Source of the DNA: Phytohabitans sp037414955
GTDB taxonomy: Bacteria; Actinomycetota; Actinomycetes; Mycobacteriales; Micromonosporaceae
DNA: 64,000 bases
Assembly: GCA_037414955.1 (NCBI GenBank)
Contig: JBBEWH010000012.1
Coordinates: 72,339 to 136,338, forward strand
Reading direction: 5' to 3'
Below are positions 17,180-24,954 of this stretch, piece by piece. The notes beneath the pieces are model-generated. The model was not told where the DNA came from and ran no database searches. It was given only the letters and a program-made list of their open reading frames with translations. Made by a program: the position numbers and the translations under genes. Numbering within the stretch: position 1 is the stretch's first letter; each line of letters begins with the position of its first letter.

Positions 17180-18405
17180 GCGTACGCGCCGAGGACCTGT
17201 TGCGGGACCTCGCGCCGCGGGTCCTCGGCGCGCTCACCCGCCGGTACGGGCAGTTCGACGCCTGCGAGGATGCCGTGCAGGAGGCGCTGCTCGCCGCGTC
17301 GACCCAGTGGCCCGTGGCTGGGGTGCCGGACAATCCGAGGGCCTGGCTGACCGCCGTGGCGACCCGCCGGCTGGTTGACCAGGTACGCAGTGAGGCGGCC
17401 CGGCGTCGTCGGGAGGCGACCGCCGCCGCGCTGGCCGGGGCGCCGGTGGCTGCCGGTGTCGCCTCGGAGCAGGTGCCGGAGACGGACGACACGCTCACCC
17501 TGCTGTTCATGTGCTGCCATCCGTCCCTGACCCCGGCGTCTCAGGTGGCGCTGACCCTGCGCGCCCTCGGCGGCCTGACCACCGCCGAGGTCGCCGCCGC
17601 GTTCCTGGTGCCCGAGGCGACCATGGGGCCGCGGATCAGTCGGGCCAAGCAGCGGATCAAATCGGCCGGTGCCACCTTCGACCTGCCGCCAGCGTCGCAG
17701 TGGCCGGACCGGCTGCGGGTGGTACGGCACGTCCTGTATTTGATTTTCAACGAGGGGTACACGGCGAGCTCCGGACCCGACTTGCAGCGGCCCGACCTGG
17801 TCGCCGAGGCGATCAGGCTGACCCGGTTCCTGCACCGTCTTCTTCCCGCCGACGGCGAGGTCGCCGGACTGCTCGCCCTGATGCTGCTGACCGACGCCCG
17901 CCGTCCCTCGCGCACCGGCCCGGACGGGCTGCTGGTGCCGCTCGCCGAGCAGGACCGTACGCGTTGGGACTCCGACGCGATCAAGGAAGGCATCGACCTG
18001 ATCACCCGGACGATGGCGCAGTGCCTACCGGGACCGTACCAACTGCAGGCGGCGATCGCCGCGATACACGTGGAGGCCCCCAGCGCGGCGGAAACCGACT
18101 GGGCCCAGATTGCCGCGCTGTACCAAATCCTGGAGCGCCTGTCACCGAACCCGATGGTCACTCTCAACCGGGCCATTGCCGTGGCCATGACCGATGGGCC
18201 CACCTCCGGCCTGAAACTGTTGGACACCCTGGCAACCGACGAACGGATGGCCCGCCACCACCGGCTACCCGCCGTACGGGCGCACCTGCTGGAGATGACC
18301 GGGGACACCACCGGTGCCCGGGACGCGTACCGGCTGGCCGCGAAACGAACCGCAAGCATCCCAGAACAGCGCTACCTCACCGAACGCGCCGACCGGCTTA
18401 CCTGA
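17176..18405 (+). CDS. ECF42-type RNA polymerase sigma factor with C-terminal extension
   Basis: The 409-residue protein has an ECF sigma2 region (YGQFDACEDAVQEALLAAST, PRAWLTAVATRRLVDQVR) and sigma4 HTH (LTLRALGGLTTAEVAAAFLV, EATMGPRISRAKQRIK). Then comes a roughly 220-residue TPR-like extension with LYLIFNEGYTASSG, LLALMLLTDARRPSR and ALYQILERLSPNPMVTLNRA. This long form without an anti-sigma gene defines the ECF42 group, in which the extension itself controls activity. GTG 17176 overlaps the DGPF stop by 4 nt. It ends 62 bases before the convergent subtilase gene. Confidence 0.9.
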   Translation: MSVRAEDLLRDLAPRVLGALTRRYGQFDACEDAVQEALLAASTQWPVAGVPDNPRAWLTAVATRRLVDQVRSEAARRRREATAAALAGAPVAAGVASEQVPETDDTLTLLFMCCHPSLTPASQVALTLRALGGLTTAEVAAAFLVPEATMGPRISRAKQRIKSAGATFDLPPASQWPDRLRVVRHVLYLIFNEGYTASSGPDLQRPDLVAEAIRLTRFLHRLLPADGEVAGLLALMLLTDARRPSRTGPDGLLVPLAEQDRTRWDSDAIKEGIDLITRTMAQCLPGPYQLQAAIAAIHVEAPSAAETDWAQIAALYQILERLSPNPMVTLNRAIAVAMTDGPTSGLKLLDTLATDERMARHHRLPAVRAHLLEMTGDTTGARDAYRLAAKRTASIPEQRYLTERADRLT

Positions 18406-18467
18406 CGCGCTGCTGGGCACGGTGGCGGCGCAGCACCGGCGGTGTGGACGCCCTGATCGTGAAAGGG

Positions 18468-21400
18468 TTAGTAGGCGCGGAGGATGGTCTGCTCGAAGCC
18501 GCTGCCGCTGCCGCCGTCGGCGGTCGCGGCGACCCGTAGTGACACCGGTGTGCCCGCCGCGGCCGGCAGCGGGGCCGCGAACCGGTCGCCCGCCGTCCGA
18601 CGTGCCGGATGCTCTGTCCACGTTGCTCCGTCGTCAGTGGACGTCCACACCCGGAACCCGGTGATCCGCTGCGCGGCCGTGTCCCGGGCCTGACGGACGG
18701 TGAAGACCCCGTCGGGCAGCGCGTAGTCCACGGAGAGCACGGGGACCGGTGCGGCACCGTTGCCTGACGGCGGTGTGGACCGGAACGTCCACGCGGTACT
18801 GACCCTTGTGGACATGGGCAGGATCCGGCTGGCGTCCAGTTCGTAGGTCAGCCGGTAGGTGCCACCCTGCGCCGGGATCGGGAAGTCGGCCGCCGAGCCC
18901 GCGTGTTCACCGAGCAGCTTGCCGTCCCGGTAGAGGGCGAGCTTCCGGTCGGTGCCGGCCACCCAGTCCGGCTCCTCGAGGTACCCGATGCAGGTGAACC
19001 GCTGGTGCTGGTCGGTCAGGTCGACGAGTTGCACCCGCAGGTTTCCGCGCGCCCGGCTGACCGGCGCGGGCCGGCACGGGCTCCACGACGCGGCCGGGTC
19101 GTCGTACCAGTCGGGGCGCAGCGGCCCGCGCCCCCATATCTTCTCCTGCCGGCTGCCCGCCGCGTACGTCCGTGCGGGCTCGATCAGCCCGATGCCGTCC
19201 GGCAGCACGCCGTGGACGACGCCGACGTCCGTCCATCCGATGCCCGGTGAGACGTAGTCGGTGCGGGTCGCCGGCAGCCGGTCGTTCCACTCCTCCTCGA
19301 TCAGCAGCAGCCCGTCCGGTGTCTCGCCGAGTCGCCGGTGCGCGGTGCTGGCTCCGGGCGCGCCCGGGGTCGGGAAGCGCTGATCGATGCGGGCCAGCTC
19401 GCGGTCGGCCGCCGCGACCCGGTACGCCGGGTCGTCCGGGATTCGCCCGGGTAGCTCCCGGATGAGGTCGTAGTGCGTCGCGTCCACCGTGGAGTCCAGG
19501 ACGAACGCCTGGTACGGCCGGAAGGTGCCGACGCTCGCGGTGCCCGTGGGCGTGGCGCTGATCCGCCCTTCCGCCGCCGCCGTGCCGAAGCCGAGGAGGT
19601 TGTACGCCCACAGCTCGCCGCGGCGCGGCTGTTGCGTGAACGCGGCGACGATCTGCGTGTGTGCCGTCTCGTCACCGGCCACGGTGGCGGTCACCGGCTT
19701 GCCGGCGGCCCCGTCCAGCACCACCGCCGTGTCGGCGGTGACGCCGACGTCCGGGGTGCCGGCCAGGACCGCGCGACGCAGCTCCCCGTCCGGCGCCTGC
19801 GCGTACACGTCGCCCAGCACGCTGTACCGGCCGGCCGGCACCCGGAACGTCGCCGTGCCGTCCGCGCCCACCAGCCGCACGTCGTCGTAGAACAGCGCGG
19901 GGTCGTCGAGGTTCGCCACGAGGACGTACCCGGACAGGTCCGCGCCGTCGGCATCGGCCGGTGCGGCGAGCGTGACCGTGAGATCGTGGCTCGGCGGCTC
20001 CACGAAGAACGCGACGGGCGTGCGGACCGAGGTGTCTCCCGAGCGCGTGGTGACGGTGGCCACGTAGAGCCCGGGCCGGGCGCCGAGCCGCGACCGGTCC
20101 AGCCGAAGCCTGGTGGACGCGAGACCACCGGCCGGTATGGACAGTGTGGTCGCGTCCAGCGTCACGGCGCCGTCGGGGGAGGAGTTCCCGTACCGGTCGC
20201 CCACCGTCACGTCGAGCGCGACGTCCAGCGCCGCGTTCCCGGTGTTGTGCCACGCCAGCGTGATCTCCGCCGTGCCGGACTGCGGGTGACTGAGCGTGCC
20301 GAGGTTCACGAGCGCCTGCCCGGCGACCACATTGGCCAGTGGTCCGGCCGCGTCGAGCCGGCCCGCGCCCACCTCGTACCCGTCGCCGCCGGTCGCCGGC
20401 TCGGCCGCGCCGACCAGCGCCGCCTTGAGCCGCGCCGCCGTCCACTCAGGATGGCGTTGCAGCAGGTTCGCCGCGGCCCCGGCGACGTGCGGGGTCGCCA
20501 TCGAGGTGCCGGACGCCGTGGTGTACCGGGCGTCCACCGGCCGGCCGAGCGTGGTGCCCGCCGCCCGTGCCGCCACGATGTCGACGCCAGGCGCGACGAT
20601 CTCTGGCTTGGCGGCGCGGCTGCCCAGTACCGGTCCCCGGCTGGAGAAGTCCGCCAGCCGGTCCTGCGCGTCGACCGCGCCGACCGCCAGCGCGGCTGGC
20701 GCCGCCGCCGGAGCGCCCACAGTGGACTCAGAGGGCCCGGCGTTGCCCGCCGCCGCCACGAAGAGCGTGCCGTGCCGTTCGGTCAGCGTCTCCACCGCCT
20801 GGGAAACCGGATCGGTGCCGTCGCTGTTAGCGCTGCCCAGGCTCAGGTTCACCACGTCGGCGCGCGGCGCGGCCCACTCCATACCGGCGATGACGTCCGA
20901 CGCCCGCCCGGATCCGTCGTCGTGCAGCACCTTGCCGACGACCAGTCGCGCGTCCGGCGCCACGCCCCGGCGCCGGCCACCGGCGCCCGCGCCGCTGCCG
21001 ACCGCCGTGGCCGCCACGTGGGTACCGTGGCCGTGGCGGTCCACCGCGGTCCCGTCGGCGGCCGTGAAGTCCGCCTTCTCGACCACCTTGCCGGCGAGGT
21101 CGGGATGGCTGGCGTCCACGCCGGTGTCGAGCACCGCCACCCGGACGCCCTTGCCGGTGTAGCCGGCCGCCCAGGCGCCCGGCGCGTCCACTTGGGACAG
21201 GTTGCCGTCGAGCCGCGGCGCGGCCGCGAGACCGCTCATCCGGACCCGGCGGTCCAGCCACACCCGGTCGCCCGCCGCCGCCGCCGCGAACCCGGCGGCA
21301 CTCTTGGTGCCCCGGCCGGGCTTGGGGTACCGGCCAGCGACCGCCCCGATGCTCGCCAGCCGCCGGCTCTCGCGCAGCCCGGACCGCAGCGGTGCGGCAC

Positions 21401-21809
21401 TCGCCGGCGCTTTCACGATCACCGGTACGTCGGCGCTGCGCGCGTCGTCGTACCCCTCCTCGATCAGCGTGGTGATGTCGAACAGGTCCTCGTCGAGCTG
21501 CCGCCCGACCAGCGGCGCCACCGCGGCGGGTACCACCCGCACGTGGCCGTCCGGGCCGCAGGTCCTGCGGTACACGCCGTCCGGGTCGGCGGGCTCGACG
21601 GTGACCCGCGCGCAGCCGGACGCGACGGTCGTCGCCGTGACCACGTCGCCGGTGATCAGCGTGACCCGATAGGTGCGTCCGGCCGGCGCCGCGGCCGCGG
21701 TCGCGCCCGGCGGGGCGGCCTCGTCGCCGGCGGCGCTGATCCCGGCGACGCCGAGGCCCGCCGCCACCACGGCGGCGGCGAGCCCGATCAGGAGCGGTCG
21801 TCGTCTCAC
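18468..21809 (-). CDS. Secreted subtilisin-like serine protease (S8), large multidomain
   Basis: The 1113-residue product starts at a GTG overlapping the stop of the membrane-protein gene (GTGA). It has a signal/anchor (RRRPLLIGLAAAVVAAG), a ~150-residue propeptide, and an S8 catalytic domain with Asp228 (VAVLDTGVD), His261 (HGHGTHVA), oxyanion Asn in FVAAAGNAGP and Ser436 (GTSMATPHVAG). About 600 further residues form Fn3/jelly-roll-like beta domains, with alternating hydrophobic strands and no known enzyme motif. It is secreted or wall-associated. As third gene of a sigma-factor operon it is probably an output of that regulator. A related subtilase lies at 50818-55038. Confidence 0.88.
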   Translation of the reverse strand: MRRRPLLIGLAAAVVAAGLGVAGISAAGDEAAPPGATAAAAPAGRTYRVTLITGDVVTATTVASGCARVTVEPADPDGVYRRTCGPDGHVRVVPAAVAPLVGRQLDEDLFDITTLIEEGYDDARSADVPVIVKAPASAAPLRSGLRESRRLASIGAVAGRYPKPGRGTKSAAGFAAAAAGDRVWLDRRVRMSGLAAAPRLDGNLSQVDAPGAWAAGYTGKGVRVAVLDTGVDASHPDLAGKVVEKADFTAADGTAVDRHGHGTHVAATAVGSGAGAGGRRRGVAPDARLVVGKVLHDDGSGRASDVIAGMEWAAPRADVVNLSLGSANSDGTDPVSQAVETLTERHGTLFVAAAGNAGPSESTVGAPAAAPAALAVGAVDAQDRLADFSSRGPVLGSRAAKPEIVAPGVDIVAARAAGTTLGRPVDARYTTASGTSMATPHVAGAAANLLQRHPEWTAARLKAALVGAAEPATGGDGYEVGAGRLDAAGPLANVVAGQALVNLGTLSHPQSGTAEITLAWHNTGNAALDVALDVTVGDRYGNSSPDGAVTLDATTLSIPAGGLASTRLRLDRSRLGARPGLYVATVTTRSGDTSVRTPVAFFVEPPSHDLTVTLAAPADADGADLSGYVLVANLDDPALFYDDVRLVGADGTATFRVPAGRYSVLGDVYAQAPDGELRRAVLAGTPDVGVTADTAVVLDGAAGKPVTATVAGDETAHTQIVAAFTQQPRRGELWAYNLLGFGTAAAEGRISATPTGTASVGTFRPYQAFVLDSTVDATHYDLIRELPGRIPDDPAYRVAAADRELARIDQRFPTPGAPGASTAHRRLGETPDGLLLIEEEWNDRLPATRTDYVSPGIGWTDVGVVHGVLPDGIGLIEPARTYAAGSRQEKIWGRGPLRPDWYDDPAASWSPCRPAPVSRARGNLRVQLVDLTDQHQRFTCIGYLEEPDWVAGTDRKLALYRDGKLLGEHAGSAADFPIPAQGGTYRLTYELDASRILPMSTRVSTAWTFRSTPPSGNGAAPVPVLSVDYALPDGVFTVRQARDTAAQRITGFRVWTSTDDGATWTEHPARRTAGDRFAAPLPAAAGTPVSLRVAATADGGSGSGFEQTILRAY

Positions 21810-22570
21810 GCGGGACGCTCCACCCGCACCGCGGTGCCGTAGTCGAAGAACTCCAGCACCAGCGCCGCGCCGCCCACGTCGTAGCTGACCTTGCTGACCT
21901 TGCCGGACCCGACCGCCACCGTGCCGGTGACCGTGCGCCCGCCCGTCGTCTCGCCGCGGAAGGCGAACGAGTATCGGGACCCGCCCAGCTCCTTGACCGT
22001 GCCGTTGTCGCGCAACGCGGCGAGGACCTCGGTCGGGTCGACCGACATGGCCGGCGCGCCGCCGTCGCCGAGGTCGGTCATCCGGAAGCCGGCGCCGCCG
22101 GTCATCTTCCGCCACTGGTTCCGCTTGCCGTCGATGGTGAGCTTGACGTAGACGTCGTCGCCGATCACCCGCTGCTCGTGTGGATTGCCGTGGTCGTCGG
22201 TCCAGCTCAGATATCCGGCGCGCGCGGTCGGGTCGTACGCACCTTCGCGTACCCAGGTTCGATTCTCGCGCCGGGTGGTGACCCGCAGCTCGAACGTCTC
22301 CCGCTGGGTCGCCGCCGCCGCGGCGGCGAGCCGCAGGTCCGCGGCCTGGACGGTGGCGCCGCTCGGGTTTCCGGTTTCGGCCGTGACGCCGATCGCGCCG
22401 ACGCCGAGCACCGTCGCGACGCCCAGCGCCGCGGCGCTGACCCCCACGGCTCGCCGGCGTCGGGCCTGCTGGCCGCGGCGCATCAGCCGCTCGACCGGCG
22501 GGGGCGCGCCGTCGTCACCATCCGCGAGTACGCGCAGCGCGCCGCCGAGGTTATCCTGGTTGATCGTCAT
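21806..22570 (-). CDS. Single-pass membrane protein, likely regulatory partner of the adjacent sigma factor
   Basis: The 254-residue protein has about 40 cytoplasmic residues, one TM helix (VGVSAAALGVATVLGVGAIG) and an extracytoplasmic domain of about 185 residues. That domain (TFELRVTTRRE, DDVYVKLTID, DPTEVLAALRDNG, TGTVAVGSGKVSKVSYDV) resembles the LolA/LprG-like folds found beside SigE-family sigma factors in actinobacteria. The start is one base after the sigma-factor stop, and the stop overlaps the protease start. It has no zinc-binding HxxxCxxC anti-sigma motif, so the anti-sigma role is inference from position and topology. Confidence 0.65.
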   Translation of the reverse strand: MTINQDNLGGALRVLADGDDGAPPPVERLMRRGQQARRRRAVGVSAAALGVATVLGVGAIGVTAETGNPSGATVQAADLRLAAAAAATQRETFELRVTTRRENRTWVREGAYDPTARAGYLSWTDDHGNPHEQRVIGDDVYVKLTIDGKRNQWRKMTGGAGFRMTDLGDGGAPAMSVDPTEVLAALRDNGTVKELGGSRYSFAFRGETTGGRTVTGTVAVGSGKVSKVSYDVGGAALVLEFFDYGTAVRVERPA

Positions 22571-22571
22571 C

Positions 22572-23093
22572 TCACACCTTCTGGGTCTCGTGGTTAGGGT
22601 CGGGGAGCAGCTCGCGGAGCCGCGCCATCGCGCGGGCGTGGTGACTCTTGACAGTGCCGACGGTGCAGCCGAGGGTGCCGGCTACCTCGCGTTCGGTGAG
22701 GTCGGCGTAGTGGCGCAGCACCACCACCGCGCGCTGCTGCCGGGGTAGGGCGAGCAGCGCCCGCCGTAGCTCCTCGCGCGGCTCGCGCACGGCGGCGAGG
22801 GCGTCGGCGGCAACGGGATCGGCGCGCTCCGGCGGCTCGGCGAGCAGGTGTTCGCGCCGACCGCGCCGCCACCAGCTCACGTTGCCGTTGACCAGCATCC
22901 GGCGCAGGTACGCCTGCGGATCGCCCCGCTTCGCCACCTTCCGCCACCGGACGTACAGCTTGACCAGGCACTCCTGCAGCAGTTCCTCGCCACGATGCGG
23001 ATCGCCGGTCAGGAGCCGTGCCACCCGCAGGTGGTGGTCCCAGACCGTCCGCACGAAGTCGGCGTAGGCCGCGTCGCTCGTCGGCGACGCCAT
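22572..23093 (-). CDS. SigE-family ECF RNA polymerase sigma factor
   Basis: The 173-residue protein has region 2 (FVRTVWDHHLRVARLLTG, then GEELLQECLVKLYVRWRKV) and region 4 (ELRRALLALPRQQRAVVVLR, DLTEREVAGTLGCTVGTVKS). This matches the short SigE-family sigma-70 factors typical of Streptomyces and Micromonospora relatives. I chose ATG 23093 over an upstream GTG because a GAGTG sequence lies at proper distance. It heads a tight three-gene operon (1-nt gap, then a 4-nt overlap) with the membrane protein and the subtilase. Confidence 0.85.
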   Translation of the reverse strand: MASPTSDAAYADFVRTVWDHHLRVARLLTGDPHRGEELLQECLVKLYVRWRKVAKRGDPQAYLRRMLVNGNVSWWRRGRREHLLAEPPERADPVAADALAAVREPREELRRALLALPRQQRAVVVLRHYADLTEREVAGTLGCTVGTVKSHHARAMARLRELLPDPNHETQKV

Positions 23094-23214
23094 CGCGTGA
23101 TCACTCACATCCCTTACACGGGACACCGCCGCGCAGGGTTGTCATCTTCGCTGATACGGGGCCGGACATGTCCGGGTGTGTGTCGGCGTCACCGCGATGC
23201 GTCAGTGGCGGTTC

Positions 23215-23292
23215 CTAGGGCTGGGCGACGAGCGTCCGCAGCAGATCACGCAGGGTTTCCTGCTGGGTGGTGGTGAGCGGAGCCGGTGGTGA
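23215..23292 (-). pseudogene. C-terminal remnant of a MarR-family regulator
   Basis: About 25 codons ending at TAG 23215 read PAPLTTTQQETLRDLLRTLV, the usual last helix of MarR-type repressors (LT..Q...L..LL..L). Nothing upstream in this frame resembles the winged-helix domain. I take it as a leftover of a deleted gene. The 590 bases between the sigma factor and the DUF2809 gene hold only this fragment and the IS debris at 23380-23560. Confidence 0.35.
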
Positions 23293-23379
23293 TTGAGGCT
23301 CAGCTGTTCGAGCACGGCGGGTCGCTCTTAACCTCAATGCGTGGACTGGATCGGTCCGTGATGCCCGGTAACGCGTGGA

Positions 23380-23560
23380 GCTATGACGAGAGTGCCCTCT
23401 GAGCTCCGATGATCGGGGTTTGTCGAAGACCTGACCAGACACGGCTCGGAGGACACTCGCGGTGCGAGCATCTCACTCCTGGGCGCGACGACAGCGCGGT
23501 GTTCGACGAGAACAAGAGCGAGGAACGTCAGGATCTCGTCGAGCAGCCGGGTTGGACGCG
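23380..23560 (+). mobile_element. Possible 5' remnant of an IS1380-like insertion sequence
   Basis: A GTG-led start VRASHS (23461) followed in a shifted frame by DDSAVFDENKSEERQDLVEQ recalls the opening of actinobacterial IS1380-family transposases (ASH...SAVFD.PNLV). Just upstream, GAGTGCCCTCTGAGC and its near-complement GCTCGGAGGACACTC form an imperfect 15-bp inverted repeat about 45 bp apart. No further transposase motif follows. A similarity search would be needed to fix the family. Confidence 0.3.
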
Positions 23561-23693
23561 CTGCTTGGCGACTTCGCGCCGAGTGAGAGACCCATCGGGT
23601 CGCTGTCTCGGCGTGGGAAGCGTGCAGCTGCGGCCCGTCCAAGCTCAGCAGACCACCTGCCACCTATGCTGCGCTGCCACTTATGATTGCTCG

Positions 23694-24110
23694 ATGTCGT
23701 TCGCAGTGCGGTGGATTCGGCCACTGATGGTGGTATCGGCAGCCGGCTTCGCAGGCGCGGCCTTCGCAATCCGCGCCATGATGGACGGGCCCATCGAACA
23801 GTACTCAGGCGCCGCCTTTTCCGCGGCCATCGTCTACACGATCGTGATCTTCATCTGGCCGCTGATGTCCCCACTGCTCGCTGGCAGCGCCGCGATCGCC
23901 TACTGCTGGTTCATCGAGTTCGCACAGCTCACCCCCATACCCGCGGCACTCTCCGAACGCAGCTCGTTCGCGCGACTGCTGCTCGGCGCCCAGTTCGACA
24001 CCATCGACGTTGCCTGGTACCCCGTCGGCGCCGTCCCATTGGTCGCCGCGCATTTGTTCCTTCGGGCCCATACACGTTCCCAGACAGATCTGACACCCGT
24101 TGAGCCTTAA
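23694..24110 (+). CDS. DUF2809-family small membrane protein
   Basis: The 138-residue protein has four hydrophobic segments. Its C-terminal half reads AIAYCWFIEFAQLTPIPAAL, then RLLLGAQFDTIDVAWYPVGA, the conserved block of DUF2809 (a membrane family in VanZ-like context, function unknown). It lies between two pieces of insertion-sequence debris. Its last codons reach to within 50 bases of the next transposase gene, so it may have been carried or flanked by mobile DNA. Confidence 0.65.
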   Translation: MSFAVRWIRPLMVVSAAGFAGAAFAIRAMMDGPIEQYSGAAFSAAIVYTIVIFIWPLMSPLLAGSAAIAYCWFIEFAQLTPIPAALSERSSFARLLLGAQFDTIDVAWYPVGAVPLVAAHLFLRAHTRSQTDLTPVEP

Positions 24111-24159
24111 ACTGTGTCTCATTTGGATCTGGGTTGAGCTGCGGGGATGACCTTCCTTT

Positions 24160-24954
24160 GTGGACGAGAAGGTGATCGCGAAGTGGGCGCCGGACTCGCT
24201 GTGGGAGCTGGCCGCGCCGCTGATCCCGCCGGCTCCTGTGCGCAGGCAGGGCGGTGGGCGGCAACGGGTGGACGACCGGCGGGTACTGGCGGCCATCTTG
24301 TACCTGACCCAGGCGGGCTGTTCGTGGTGGAAGCTGCCCGAGCAGATATTTGGAGTCACCCGGGCCACCGCGCACCGCCGGTTCACCGAGTGGACCCGGG
24401 CGGGTCTGTGGGAACGGCTGCGCCAAACGGTCTTGAACCGGCTCGGCGACGCCGGCGGGATCGACTGGTCGCGGGCGGTGGTCGACTCGATCGCCGTCCG
24501 GGCGGAGAAAAGGGGGACCTGACCGGGCCAAACCCGGTCGACCGGCGGCAAGCCGGGCAGCAAGCTCCATGTGTTGGCCGACCGGAGCGGGCAACACCCA
24601 CGACGCGCACCTGCTCGTACCGTTGCTGGACAGCCTGACACCCATCCGTTCTCGACGCGGGCGAGCACGTAGCCGACCGACCCAAGCCGCACGGCGACAA
24701 GGCGTACAACAACCAGTACATCCGCGCCGATCTGCGCCAGCGCCGCTTCACCGCCCGGATTGCCCGGGCCGGGATCGAGTCCGCCGACTGCCCTCGGCCG
24801 CCACCGGTGGGTCATCGAACGCTCGGTGTCCTGGCTGATGAACTACCGCCGTTTGGTACGCCGTTACGAACTGCTCGCCGACCATCTTCAGGCCTTCATC
24901 ACCATTGCCTGCGCCCTGATCTGGGGACCGCCGACTCACCAAGCCCGGTCTTAG
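24160..24954 (+). pseudogene. IS5-family transposase, frameshifted and internally deleted
   Basis: The intact first part (GTG 24160) has the DUF4096 N-terminus of IS5-type DDE transposases: LWELAAPLIPP, then RVLAAILYLTQAGCSWWKLP and a first catalytic Asp in AVVDSIAVRA. It hits a stop at 24522 because a G-run (agggggacc) is off by one. The correct reading continues in other frames: TGPNPVDR, GKPGSKLHVLADRSG, a few residues lost, NTHDAHLLVPLLDSL, and finally RHRWVIERSVSWLMNYRRLV with the catalytic Glu. At least three lesions mean no active transposase. I could not find clear terminal inverted repeats. Confidence 0.8.
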
